64,000 nucleotides of DNA, taken from contig OZ023273.1 of NCBI GenBank assembly GCA_964007475.1, positions 38,069,525-38,133,524 on the forward strand, written 5' to 3'. This DNA is from Hybos culiciformis. Lineage: Eukaryota; Arthropoda; Insecta; Diptera; Hybotidae. The position numbers and the translations under genes are program-made. The notes beneath the pieces were generated by a model, which was not told the origin of the DNA, made no database searches, and saw only the letters and a program-made list of their open reading frames with translations. This document shows positions 24,132 to 37,800 of the stretch, one piece after another (the stretch's first letter is position 1; each line of letters begins with the position of its first letter).

Positions 24132-24417
24132 AATTTTAATCCTTCTTCATGTAACTTTCGATGATTGTTTGAGCTATCTGTATATAAATTATATATAAGT
24201 ATATTAAAACACACATATTTATACTTTTAAATTTTTTTTTTTAACAGTCAAAATGAAAATGTATCTAAAATATGAAATTCCCTATTTCACTTAAAAAATA
24301 CCTACAATTAAAAAAAAAGCACTATTCACAAGTTAAAATAAAAATACACTTCCCATTATTAATTTATTTAACTAAGGTCATATTATGAACCAGTATGAAA
24401 ACTTTGTAAAAATTTAC
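24132..24417. other. AT-rich spacer
   Basis: Nothing recognisable. Confidence 0.5.
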
Positions 24418-24510
24418 TTATAAAATGAACATTGTATACAATGGAGATATTCAGGCCGTACAGAGTGCCTGAATATCTCCATTGTACACATATACAATGT
24501 TCATTTTATA
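24418..24510. repeat. Near-perfect hairpin
   Basis: The left arm, ending GATATTCAGGC at 24455, pairs with the right arm beginning GCCTGAATATC near 24467. All 38 left-arm bases are complementary except for a six-base insertion (CACATA-like) in the right arm. The loop is about 11 bases. It is either a very small, recent foldback transposon or a transcribed hairpin (miRNA-like). No pol III signals or second copy are seen. Confidence 0.8.
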
Positions 24511-27500
24511 TTGTACAAACTTTGCTCTTAAATGTCTAAACATGGCAGAATTATGTGATAACAATGAAAAAATATAACTACATACATCTAGGTATAAATT
24601 TTAAATGAAAAAAGCTTATGCCTCAATCATTTCTCATTCTCAATCATTTCTTGGTATTCAAATTTAAAGAACATTATTATGTACTTATTATTTCATTATG
24701 TAAAAGTTTTGAAAATGGTTGAAAATGCTTTAAGAATCGCTTTGACTAAATAAAAATCTAATGTTAAAAGAAAAATTAAAAAACAATACATAAAGCAAAA
24801 TTACTTAAGTTTTTTTTTCACTCCCAAAAAAATGAAGAAATATTAAGCATATTCCTGCTTTAAAAGATATTAAGAATATTTAATTCTGTTCAGATTAGTA
24901 TATATTTTTGAAGAAATTTAGATTTTTTTTTAAACTACGAATATTTAATTCAAATAAAGATTTTATTAAAAGAGTTTTTCGATGATGGTTTCTCAATTTC
25001 CACATATTCCATAAGAAACATCGATTAATGTCATAAACAATCACCATTTCATTTGTGGAATTACTTATTTCTTGTTGAGTGTAAGGCGCAAAAGAATTAA
25101 ATATGTACACTAAAAAAACTAATTTATTCACTTTTGTGAACCTACTTCTTGTTGTTTGTTATTATTCCTTTTTTTCTCAATAAAAACTTATATATGTTAT
25201 ATGGCAATCTTTTATTTCGACAAAAAAATGTTTATTATTTTTTTTTTTATTTATGTGTGTATTTTATGTAGAAAAAGTTGTTTATAAACAATATGTACTT
25301 GTGGAAAATATTCTGTTCATACATCATGCCGTCACTATAAGTTTTTGCTATGTTTTTGTTTATGTCGTTCATGTCATAATCATAAAAAATAATTTTACCT
25401 TTATTTAAGAAAAAAAATGTACATTCAAAACAAAAAAATTTTAAAAGAAATCTGTCACACTAAAAATTCAAACAATTGGATTTTAAAAAAAAATTATAAA
25501 ATGAGTTGAAGGAAATGCTCGCAGAAGAATGCCTATTCTGCAAAGTATTTGGTACAACTTTTTTCAAGCAATTTTTTTTTTTAAGCAAAATACTTTTTTT
25601 CAACTTAACAAATTAACATTCAATTCTAACCGAATTTGCAAAAAAAATTATCTTTTTTGGAGGCAAAGAGATTAAAATCAAGTTAATGATATTACATTAC
25701 ATATATAATAGTTGTATAGATAAAAGAATCTGAAATCAAGAAAGTTACCAATTTGTAGTGTTGTTCATAACGAACATTTTTAACCTTCAATATTTTTAAT
25801 TTCTCATGGCCCGGAAAATTAAGATTAAATAAATGCTCATGACTGACTCTTATTTAAATAAAATAAAATATTTGCTTTGATTATCTTGTGATGCGGACAA
25901 TTTCATTTAGAAGTTTTAGAAGTAGATTACGTATTTGAAATTCCAGATTAGTAACTTCTTTGTATTATATAAGGATTGTAATATAAGTACGCACTGTAGA
26001 TATTTTATGAATATATAATTTTTTCTTGGATATGAGGAAAAGAGAGTCTTTGAAATAATTGAATCTGACAAATTTAGGACATAATAATAATAAAAGAACC
26101 ATTTTTAAATTTTTTGGCACAAAATTCATGTAATGAAAATAATTTTTTTGTCTGGAAATGTCTTTAATGATATCGTAAAAGAACAAAGCACAAAATTCAT
26201 GTAATGAAAATCATTTTTTTGTCTGGAAATGTCTTTAATGATATCGTAAAAGAACAAAGTAAGTATAGAGGAAAAAATAATAAAATTAAAAAAGTACTAA
26301 ATCTTTTTTTTGCAAAAAAGTTTAATTAATATAAATGACTTTAAAATAGACATAATTCAAAAATAAATTATTCTGGACTTGAAATTTCGGAACTTTTGAA
26401 GGTTATTCTTTTTCGTTTTTCAAATTGAGCACAGTCTTAGTTCAGACAGCATAATTTAATCGGAATTAAATACATATTGTGATACATCTGAGATCTTGTT
26501 TTTTTAATTATGTATATTACTTAAATTAACATACATGAAGGTTCATTTATGATCTAGCATATGAAGTTTAGTTCTTTGCAATTTTCTTTGCAATATTCGT
26601 TTCGTATTATTTCTACCTGATTCTATATTTATGTTCAGTTTTGTTGGACTTTCAATTTTATTCAATTCGGTAATTCTTAAAAACTTTCTCTTTAAAAAAG
26701 AAGTAGATTAAATAAGTAAATAATAAAGTAAATAAAATAAAAATAAATTATCCTTTAATTTTTGAAATTTATAAGTTATAATGTTGTTAGTTAAACAAAA
26801 ATGAGGTCATATAAATTTGAAAAAGTTTTATTTAAAAAAATTTTATTTATACAATAAATAGTTAGATCATATAATTTTTACTCAAAGAATATACAATATG
26901 TAATATAAACGTATATTTTGAATCAAAGAATGGATAGTTCGTATAACTTTTATTTACCAATTTTTATATTCGTGTTTAGATGTTCTCTCATCATACATAA
27001 TTTTAATCAAATAGAACCTCAGTTTGTTGATATTTTCAGTACATTACAACTTAAGTAGTAATAAATACCTATTTACCAAACATTTTTGATTCTTATGTAA
27101 ATTTTTTTTATTAAAACCCTCTCTAAAATTTTGTGTATCTTGAAAAACCAATGTGTTTAATAATTGCATAAACACTTAACATTCTTAGCTTGAAAAAGTT
27201 GTCATCGACCTTATTGACAAGTAAAGATTATTAAAAGTTAATTTTTAGTAAGTATTTAACGAAATTTTAAACTTTTATATGTGTTTACTTACTGTAAGTT
27301 GAATGGCTGATTCAGTTGTAAAGCAATATAATTTTTAGTTTAAAAATAGAAAAATTTTTCTGAATTAAGAAAATTTATATGTTTGGTACCGTTGGAATAT
27401 ACAAATTCGAAATTATTAAAATCTCAATTTTTGGAATAAACAAAATTGGCGTATATAGTTAGTTATTGGAATAAAAAGTAAAATTTATTGTTAAGACTGA

Positions 27501-30500
27501 AAGGTAAGATTAAAATTAAGATAATAACAAAGAGTTTTCTATATTATGTTTCGACATAAAAAATACTTCTTTCAGTTATAAGTAAGAATTTTTTTTAAAA
27601 TAACATAAATGCTCGCATAAATGTTTTAACATTGAAATCTTATTTTATTATCCATGGAGTACACATCAAAAATGTAGATAAATCTGTTAAATAGAAATGC
27701 TTTAATATTTTAATTATGTTAAAATGTTGTGTTAGACCAATTTCAATAAGATTAAAGTTGTCATTCTGGAAATAAAGACTTCTTTTTTGAGGAAACAGTG
27801 GTATTTTTTTAATACACAATTTTGTTGAAATTACATTTTTTAATTGTCTAACTTTTAGATAAGTACAGATAAATGTCGAATATTTCAAATTTAAGAAAGA
27901 AATTTTCTTGTGTTGGAAGTCTTTTTTCCGAAATTTTAATGATTAACATTGTATCAATGTCCCCACCTTTTGGTTCAGAATAATAAGTATGAAGAACTAA
28001 TGGAATTATGTAGTATAGCTAAATTTGCCTAAACTTAACAGTTTTTTATTTCTTGAATTGTAAAATAAACGAATTGAATTCTTCCTATATCATAATAATT
28101 TTTCACAGATTTTCTAACTAAAAGTTAGGTACCTACTTTATGTTTATTATTAAGGAAAATAATGAGAATTTATTGATTTTATATTTTATGTGGTTTTAAA
28201 TTTCATTTCTCGTTGTTATAAGAAGAATTTAGAAATTAAAACGATAAGGGTCATAACATTTTTGATCAATTTTAACATTGATCATCAAAAATTTTCTTGT
28301 TAACATTGTGTTTTCAATAAAATCATTAAATTATATATATGCAACAAACAACGAATAATGTATTTTTATGGGGGTTATAAGGTCAAGAAAACTAAAAGTT
28401 TATATTGAAGAAAGAAAAAGTGTCCCTAATATAACAAATAAATTTTAAATAAAAATTTCCTTTCTTTAGAATTAATGCTTTCTTACTTTTTCTGTCATTT
28501 GATTAATTTATTCCTAGGCTAATGTCTGGGATATACAAAGCTTTGAAATTTATTTTGTTAAATTATTATTTTGAATTAAGTTGTAATTAGTGCGCGTAAT
28601 ATCAACATCACGTTACACTTTAGTAGTAATTATCGATGATAGATATTTACAGTTTACATTTAATACGGAACACAAGTGGCGATTATTTTTTCGAAGTCAT
28701 CTTCTGAAAATAAACATGATTTTTTAAAATTCACAATAAATGAATAGATATGACAAAATTGATACACGTGTGTAAACTTGTTATATTATTTTTTAAGAGT
28801 TTGTTTTTTATTTATATTTCTCACCAAAATAAAGTTGTGGAAAAGCATGACATTAACTTATATGAGTGATCGCTGATGATTGATCATTATAATTTCTCTT
28901 CCATATTCAAAATTTTAATTTTTTTTCGTATGATAAATGATTATACATTCAATTATAGAGTAATGCGATAAGCTGAAATTGGTAAAAAAAGTGACAATTT
29001 GAGCCTTATTCAATAATTTGCTTCCTTTTGGCCATTTATGTAAATTTTTAAAACAACTTTTTTGTGACAACATGGCTGAAATAAAAAAAAAAATTTAATT
29101 GTAGAATGGTTCAGAATCACAATTTATTAACTTTAGCAAACTTTTAATAAGAAATTTTTTTTTCAATTAATAAAATTATATGATCATTATTTTTACTAAC
29201 TATGAATATTTTGGACATAGTTTTAATTTTTTGGAAAAAGACATGCATAATGACAATATTTTTTTCCGTTCTATGAAAAGAAAAAAACTTAAAATTTCAC
29301 AATTTAAAATAAAGATCAATTCATTTTTATCGTTTTATTGCGTAATTTATATTTTCACATTAAATTACAAAATATTAAAAATTTTTTTTTGATTGAATCA
29401 TAATCCATCCGGCCATCTGTTTCTTTATTTATATCGCCCTGTGCTGCTCTTACAAAACTTTTTATTTCCAATTGAAATATGTCTGAAAATAAATTATCAA
29501 ATTTATAAATTAAAAAAATAAAATGATAAAAGCTGTTAATTTACATTCGCATTTTTCACACTTCATCAAAGTAATTTTTCAAAGAATTTATTATTTTATT
29601 TCTGAAATAAAAAAAAAGCTGTAAAAGCTTTATCTCTTAAATTATAATTAAAAATTTTTTATGTTGTAATTTCGATTTCATTCAAATTGGAGAAAGATAA
29701 TAATTAATAAGAATGTTTGCATTTTCCACCAAAATTAAATACTTAATTAAATCCTTATAAAAAATTACTTAATATACTTAACTTACAATAAGATAATGTT
29801 CTTCTTAGAAGGTTGATGGATTAATATGATTAAATCGATAGTAAATAAAATACATTTAATGACCTAATTTTGTCATTAGTGCATTAGTTATTGTAGAAAA
29901 TCTATTCATATACATATTTAACTTTAATTGTATGATTCTTTAATGTTCTAATTTTCAATGATATTTTCCTATAAATATTTAAATTTTTTATTCAACTTGT
30001 ATATAAAACTTATTTAATACATATTTGTTTTTCTTTTAGTATAATGATCGGTTAATAAATTCTTGATTGAAAAAGTGGCCCAATTCTATTAATTTTTAAA
30101 TTTGTTTACATTTGTTAGAGCATGACCAGAATTTTTAATATCATGTTTTATTTTTTTCTATTTAAGTATTGATGCATTTTATTTTATGCAATTAGGTACA
30201 AAGAATAAACATGAAAATCTTGTTGTTAAATTTTCATTTCAATAAATTTTGATGCTATATGATTAATTTAAATTTTATTTTAATGATGCGGTCTAATTTA
30301 GTTTCCGCGTACAAAATGTTTTTCTTTTAGGAAATAACTAGGCATATACATTTTTTTTTTATTCAAGCAGCAAATTTTACATGCATATTTTATTACAGAA
30401 ACAGAGAATTTTAATCATAAAATTGGAGCAAATTTATTTTTAGGTGCAATTTTAAATGTTATTAAGTTATATTAATAAATTCGATTTGTAAGCAAAATTT

Positions 30501-30990
30501 TTGCTGTATAATATTTTTTTTTTAAAGAATGCAAAAATTTAAGCAAAAGAAAACTTCCTGATTTTGATTCTTTAAGTTTTAAGTAATTGTTTGGTACGAA
30601 TTTGAATTGATGTTTTGATGTAGAACCATTTTTACACAACCACGCTTGGGTTTAATATTAGTGAACAGTAGTCACATTGAGCATCAGTCGTATACATCAA
30701 TGTCAGCGAATTTTCGCGAAGAGCTTGTATTTAAAGGAAAGTCATGTTTTAACATTAAGTTGAATATTTTTCTCCTAGATAACTACAAGAAACAAGTTTT
30801 ATTCTTTTCATTTTGATACTTAGAACATTGAGTTTATAAAATTTTGTTTATTTTTTTTTCAATAAATTCGTCGAATTCACCATTAAACAACAATGTATCT
30901 TCAAAATGATATTCAAGATTTTTTTTTAGATATACACAGTTTATCTTTAATTAAAAAACGATTGCAAATTATGAATAAAAAATAAATAAT
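24511..30990. other. AT-rich intergenic region
   Basis: No gene is recognised over about 6.5 kb. A 71-base tandem duplication at 26117-26259 is listed separately. Open frames of 60-82 codons have chance-like composition. Confidence 0.5.
26117..26259. repeat. 71-bp tandem duplication
   Basis: Two copies of a 71-base unit starting GCACAAAATTCATGTAATGA lie head to tail. They differ at one visible position (AAAATAATTT against AAAATCATTT). Near identity implies a recent duplication. Confidence 0.9.
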
Positions 30991-31062
30991 CTCCCCGACG
31001 GGGAATTGAACCCCGGTCTCCCGCGTGACAGGCGGGGATACTGACCACTATACTATCGAGGA
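30991..31062 (-). tRNA. tRNA-Asp(GTC), copy 2 with compensated acceptor stem
   Basis: A 72-base minus-strand cloverleaf that differs from the copy at 2681-2752 at three sites: G7 to A, C66 to T, and G57 to A in the T-loop (GTTCAATTC). Positions 7 and 66 pair, so the stem is kept as A-T instead of G-C. Purine 57 and A58 are preserved. Anticodon GTC is unchanged. A T-run lies about 12 bases downstream on the minus strand. Confidence 0.95.
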
Positions 31063-34000
31063 TATTAAATTCGATCGATGCTTTTTATATTTTATACTAA
31101 TGTGAACTACCTATGTAATAAAAAATAAAGATTAATGAATATTTTTTTTACAATTATTTTAGGAACTTTTACTTAAAAAATTATTCGACTTGCAAAATAA
31201 TTATAAAAATAGTATTTATTATGTTTATATTTTCTTATACAAACGGATTTAAGATTTTTAACACATCAACATAACTAATATCATAAAAACATCGCAATGT
31301 GTTTATTATTTTTTTGATTAAATAAAGCGATCGTCAGCATAATCAATTTTTTTATTGAAAAAAAAAATTCAGAAAAACTGCGGGCAATAATTATATAAAA
31401 TCTGTTTTTAACTTCTTTTTTTTTAAAGTAATTTAAAAGAAAATATTGTATTAAGAAAGTAAAACACAAAATTCTGGGAAAATGTATAAATTTTATGTTA
31501 AGTATGTGGCACTTAATGTTTTTCTCAACAGTCTGATCATGATTATAATTATATTTTAAGAAATGCATTTTCAAAGAATTTCCATAATGCTTATGTTATA
31601 AATTCCAATTCAAAAAATTTTTCCTTATCGAGAAAAAATTGATTTTACATATTTTATTATAACATAACTTTTTTTATGAAATATCGAGTTAAAAGAACAA
31701 AGTGAAAGTGAAAATAAAGTGGAAGTTCAACTTGATCTATTCTATGCATTGTCTGAAAAAATTCCGTTTGCACTATTCTTTAGTATCGGTTATTAAAAGG
31801 TTTGGTGATTTTTATTTTGATTGATTATTTTGAATTTGATCACTGTCAAGCCACAGATTTTTTAATCTTGATAAATTTTATTGATAATAACATTGAATTG
31901 TAAAAAAATTAAATTCTTTGTAACAATATTTACCAATAAGTTGGAAAATATTTATTACTTACATAATTTAAGTTGTCGCTGACTTCCAAACAATTCTTAA
32001 ACAAACTTGATAAATGACTTAAATGGTTTTTGTCATTAATTGTATTTCCAGAACATAATAAGTCCAACTGTCTGACAATTTTAATGGATTTTTTATTATT
32101 ATTATTATTTTTTTAAATATAATATTGTTTTTTATTTTAAATTATTTGCAAAGATTCACAGATTTTTTCTGGGTCAAAATAATAAAATATTTTTTTTTTT
32201 AAATCTGCACCAAAAACGGAATTTTATTATGAAGAACCTTAATGAAGAAATTTTTGGTAAAAATATTATCTTTTTTAAAAACATTTTAGTTTCAGTCTTC
32301 TAGAAAAAATTTCTTTAATACATGTGAGATTTAAAATTATTTTTTTATTTAATGGCATTAATCAAATGAAAAGGAAAGTAGGAATTTTGTAATTAATTTT
32401 TTTTCGTTACATTTAAATTTGTAAATTGTGTACTTTTTTTTTTTTGAAGAATCTTTAAAATTTAAAGTAATATTTTGTTCAAAAAATACACTTGAATCAA
32501 ATTAAAATTTATTATCGATAAAAAAATATCATATTAATTATTAATATCACAAAATTGTTAAAGATTTTTGATTAATTTCAGTTTTTTACTGAATTTTCAA
32601 ATATTCATTTACTCGAAGTCTTTGGTAAAATTGACATTAACGATTTTTTTTTATGTTTTCTTTACACACGCACTAACATTCTTTGAATTAATTTTACACT
32701 AAATATTATATAATAAAAATTTAACATAAAAAAGAAGTTGCTTGTAATGAAATTCGATAAGGATAATAATATAAATAATTTATAAAACTATTATAATTGA
32801 AAAAAGAAATAATTTAAGAACAAAACTTAACGCATTAATGATGTTATTATAATGAATCTTACTACATAGACAAAGTTTCCTGTACATATATTTTTGCGCA
32901 AATAAATTAAAAGTGAAAATTCATAATTCAGTAAAGCAGGATGTTTGTTTTTACAATAATAATTTATAATAATTACGTATAATGGAATATATTTACTAAG
33001 TGAATAAGTGTTACTCTATTTTTATTTTATTTAACATTTAATCTTATTTTACCCATTAACATTTTGATATTAAATTTGAGGTAAAATGTTTTGAGTTTTC
33101 TGATTTATTCTTTGTACAGTACTCACATATAATATAATGCTAATAATAATCTTTGGAATTAGATGAAAATTTCAAAGAAAATTATACCACTAATTATACA
33201 AATAAAATAATTTGTAATTACACCATAAACATTATTGACAAGCAATTATAATTAGATGTTTTAATCTAAAATTAGGCAAACGAATTTTTTAAGTAGGCAT
33301 CAACATATATGAAAATTAATTGTTTTTCTTTTTAATTAAAATTTATGAGACTTATTGACACAAAATTATAATAAATTTATACATATGTATGTAATAACGA
33401 ATGGTGCATATATTTTATGGTAATTCGTAAATTAAAATGTTTTTTTTTTCATGTTACTTTTTCACTTAATCCGTTAAAACAGTTTAAAACTATTTTACTA
33501 ACCTATGCTAAAGAAAATGTTTTTTTTTTGAAATTTTAAGATATTTGTACCTATCTTTTTTTTTATTTAAACATAACAATAACTGTTTAGATGTGTATAC
33601 ATTATATTTTTTGCAGATCACTAAATAACAAGCAATAACGTTTATCTAAATTTTCGCGAGGCAATATAATGGCGTAATTTTTTATTTAAATCAATTAATT
33701 TTTTATTACTTTAACTTCTCTTTTTTAACTCAGTTGTTTTATGGTTCATGTACTTCAAGTACAAAAATTGTTTAAATTTATTTTAATTATTTATCTAATC
33801 AATTTTGGATGTCCATCATTCATCCATGTTTGAAGATGAATTCTGATAGATATTTATGTTTTGGCAATTTCATTTATAAGGAAATAATTGATTTTTATAA
33901 ATAAATGAACACAGTTTTATTAGTTAAAAAAAATATTTTATTTATAATGTTATTGTTTCTCGTTTAATTGTCAACCTAAATAGATACATTAAACTACTTT

Positions 34001-34350
34001 TTTTTATTACATTTTGTTTTATCTTAAATCAGAGATTAACGAAAAAAAAATTCTTAAAAAAGGAACATTCATTTTGTTTCTTAAGTATCTATTGTCCATA
34101 ATAATAATAATGGTTTGTTATATTTTTCAGTAGATTAGCTACAATGTATAGGTAGGTACAAAAATAATGATACGATTAAAATCAAAAAGAATTACATACA
34201 TATATTTATATGCATATAACAGCAATAAGAGAATAAGAAATTAACAAAAAAAAGAAAATAATTTTATTTCATTGAAATTAAATCACCAATTTTAAGAAAT
34301 TTAAATAAAAAGTTGTTATGTAAAAATTATCCTAAACTTAAAAAAAACGA
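31063..34350. other. AT-rich intergenic region
   Basis: No gene is recognised. The 97-codon minus frame at 31281-31574 is dominated by A/T-rich codons and lacks motifs. Confidence 0.5.
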
Positions 34351-34421
34351 TGCATCGGCCGGGAATCGAACCCGGGCCGCCCGCGTGGCAGGCGAGCATT
34401 CTACCACTGAACCACCGATGC
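34351..34421 (-). tRNA. tRNA-Gly(GCC)
   Basis: A 71-base minus-strand cloverleaf. GCATCGG pairs with CCGATGC, discriminator A. Box A is TGGTTCAGTGG, the anticodon loop CTGCCAC holds GCC, and box B is GGTTCGATTCC. Eight T follow within about six bases on the minus strand. Confidence 0.97.
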
Positions 34422-34645
34422 TTATGAAACCTTACTTAATGATACTCAAAAAAAAATGTTTTTTTTTTCATTTCTTTTAATTTTATTATGAATAAAAAAG
34501 AAATTTTGGAACATCTGTGTTAAAGAATTTGTTTAAAAAAATATTACATACAATTCCTATTGAACGAACTCTAAAAATAAATTATATTTTATAGCATTAA
34601 AAAAAATTATAGAACTTATGATAACTATATATTAAAAATAAATAT

Positions 34646-34845
34646 GCATGTTTTAAGATAGAAAAATACAACAAAAATTTGGAACTTCTTTTAAGTACAT
34701 AGTTCAAAGATTTTTAGGCGAAAAATTGTAGTTTTTTATAATAAAAATGCATGTTTTAAAAAGGAAAAATTTGGAACTTATTCTAGGTATTTCAAAATAT
34801 CTTGGAAGGAAAGTTGTAATTTTTGAATTAAAATTATTAAAAACA
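34646..34845. repeat. Diverged ~103-bp tandem repeat (two units)
   Basis: Two units begin GCATGTTTTAA at 34646 and 34749. They share TTTGGAACTT, a TTCAAA-containing middle and TTGTA(G/A)TTTTT near the end. Substitutions and small gaps indicate an older duplication than the one at 26117. Confidence 0.55.
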
Positions 34846-37800
34846 CCACATCTAAGTACAATACACATGATGATGCATATATACATACTAATTTTACAAT
34901 CCTTGCATAAAATTTAGATTTGTTGACAGGAGTTGCTCAATGATACTTAATTTTGCATCAAATGACTTTTTATAATAAGAGCTTTTCTTATCATTTTCCA
35001 ATATTTGTTGATATCCTGCAAAACGATTATTCAAATATTCAAAATATTCTAAAAGTTGACAAACTCATTCAAATATTAAATTTTTGTTTCAGAAATGCAA
35101 TAACTTTTTATTTAAATAAAGAATTGGAAGCGAGAATATGAAAAGAAAAAAAAATTTTCACATACTTACAAAAATAAAAAGATTTTTGAAATAAAAATAA
35201 ATTTTATATTTATGATGAATTTAAAATTAAAAACTAGGTCGAAATTTTATATTATAAAATATATATAAAATATATACAGATCTGAAAAATTAAATTTTGA
35301 CATTAATTCGTGATATAATAATTTATAATGAAAAAATCCTAAGGGTTAAAAACCCTGTCTAGAACTTGTCTCAAAAATATAAAATTACGTATACCTACCT
35401 TTAATGAAAATAGTACAGAAAATAATCTAGAAATAAATAGAATAGTGAAAAAAAAATATATGTTAAATAAATGTTCCGGAACCTATATACTTAGAAGAGA
35501 CTATATAAATTTTGAGCTCATTGTTAGCTTTATTTTTTTGCAGATGAAATGAAAGAAAAACTAAATAGAAATACAATCTAAATATTCTAAATATATAACT
35601 AGATTAAATTTCTATTTAAACATAAGGTTGAAATGTTAATATGAAAAATAAATGGGAAAATAAAGATTACTTCAAAATTAAGATACTTCAAAAATTTCGC
35701 TGAGTTCACATCAAATTTCTTCTATTATCTTTGATAGTTATTAGATATAATAATATTTGAACAAAATATTTTTCTACTTTATAATTTATGTGAAATATTT
35801 TTTTTTTGAATAATTTGTAAAGTCTTTTCTTTTTTTTTTTTAAATAAATTCGTCATAATTTTTTATCTAAAAATTACAAAAATATTAAAAATATGGAATG
35901 AAGTAAGCAAGTTTATTGCTCTATTTACAAAAAAATATTATTAAATTTTTTTTGCTTGCTTTTGTTATTTTGATAGGCTCGAATAAATGTGAAAATTCTG
36001 CAAAATTAAATAAAATAAAGCATGAAAAAAGGTTTAGTTTTTTTTTTTTATATCACCTGGAGGTTCAATTTATTTATTTTTTTTTATTTTGTTTTTAAAT
36101 TCGAAATAATCTTAAATATTATTTGCGTTATTATTTATATGGGTCTTGTTAATAAAAATTTCGCTACAAATACATTGGAAGAAATTTAAGTTTATTAAAC
36201 TTTCAATAAAAAAAAAAATATGTAATTTTTTTTTCTTCGTCAATATCGCATTTAATAAGTTCTCAAAATCTATTAAAACAATTAGTTGTGTTAAATTTGT
36301 GGATTTGATTAGTACTTAATGCCTTTAGAAGAGCATAGTACGGAAATCTAAAATAAAAAAAACAATAATTGATTTGAATTTGAAAAAATGGAAAAAGTGG
36401 AAAAATTCTTAATTTGAAGTTTGAACTTTAAAGTAAAATAAATTAAAAAATGTGGTATTGTCTTTAGTTTTAGAATATGTTAGTAGATTTTATGTCTATT
36501 TATTGTTGTAATAAACAAACAGAAGTTCTCTCTGTAAAAAGCCTTCAATGCCCAGCATTTACTAAATACTTAATGTCAAAGTTTTAAAAAAATAGTCGTG
36601 TGAACAATTATTATTCCAGATATATTATTTAAGTTTACTATATTATTATAAAAGTTTTTTTTTGCTAAAAATCTATACTCAATGTAATATTTCAAGCATG
36701 TGAACGTCGCTTATTGTGATAAACAATTTGGTGACCGGCGGTCACATCGTTCAGATATCATCTGTCTATAGTCTAAAGTTTAAATTTCAGTTTATTGGGT
36801 TGAGTAAAAAGTTATTTTTAAGTTTTCAGAAAAGTTATTGAATTACATTATATTTTGATTTTGTAAAGTTTTTATTACATTAAAAAATATGAACTTCAAG
36901 AAGGCACGTAATTTTTTTCAAAATAATTAAGAAAAGTATTATAAAAAGCTTATCTGGTTTTGTTTTCTTAAGAAAGTTCTTTGAATCGAATTATTTTTAG
37001 TTCTTCAATTTACCTTCAAAATTATTTATTCAATTTTTGATTTTTTATTTGATTTTTTTTTTTTAATAAAATAAGACGTTTACTGAATAATTTATTAACG
37101 TCACCATTGAAAAAAAAACTACCTTAACAGAACCCATAAATTTTTATATGAACTTTGGATGATGAAATTAATAAAAACAAATAAATAAATAAATAAAAAA
37201 AAAAATTCATAAAAATTGAGCCAAACTACATATAAATATTGCTCACTTGAATAAATTGTGGTAATGATTCATTGGTGTAATATCGTTTAACATTCATCAG
37301 AATTGAATTGAATTTAGAAACAAAAGATATAAAAAAAATAAATTTTTATTCATTTAAAAAAACATGATAACAAAATATGCAGGCCAGGTACATTTTGTTT
37401 ATATTTATTATGAATATTTTTTTCTCCATATAATTACGCACTAACCTGTTGAGTTTTTTTTAACAATATACGTATGTAATGTAAGTATGTTAAGTTAAAG
37501 TGATTTTAAATTCATATCTTAACAAGTTTGTTACATCAAAAAAATTTGCAGGATGACTTGTATCACCCTTTACATCTTCTATTGAATTGAGCCTATTAAC
37601 TTATTCAATAAGATGTCTCTTTTATCATATAGTTGCGGCTTTTCCCATACAAAAAAAATTTCATAAAAGTAAGTGTTCTCTAGCACTCTATCAGCTGGAA
37701 ATTAAGAACTCAATAATTTTTGGTCAAAGAATTTTTATTTTTTTTGTTGCTAAAGATATATTTCCTCTGTTTGAATTTATTTAATCATATAATATAAAAA

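Noticed and set aside
31281..31574. 97-codon minus-strand frame next to tRNA-Asp
   Set aside because: Composition (Phe, Ile, Lys, Asn) is that of AT-rich non-coding DNA and no motif is seen.
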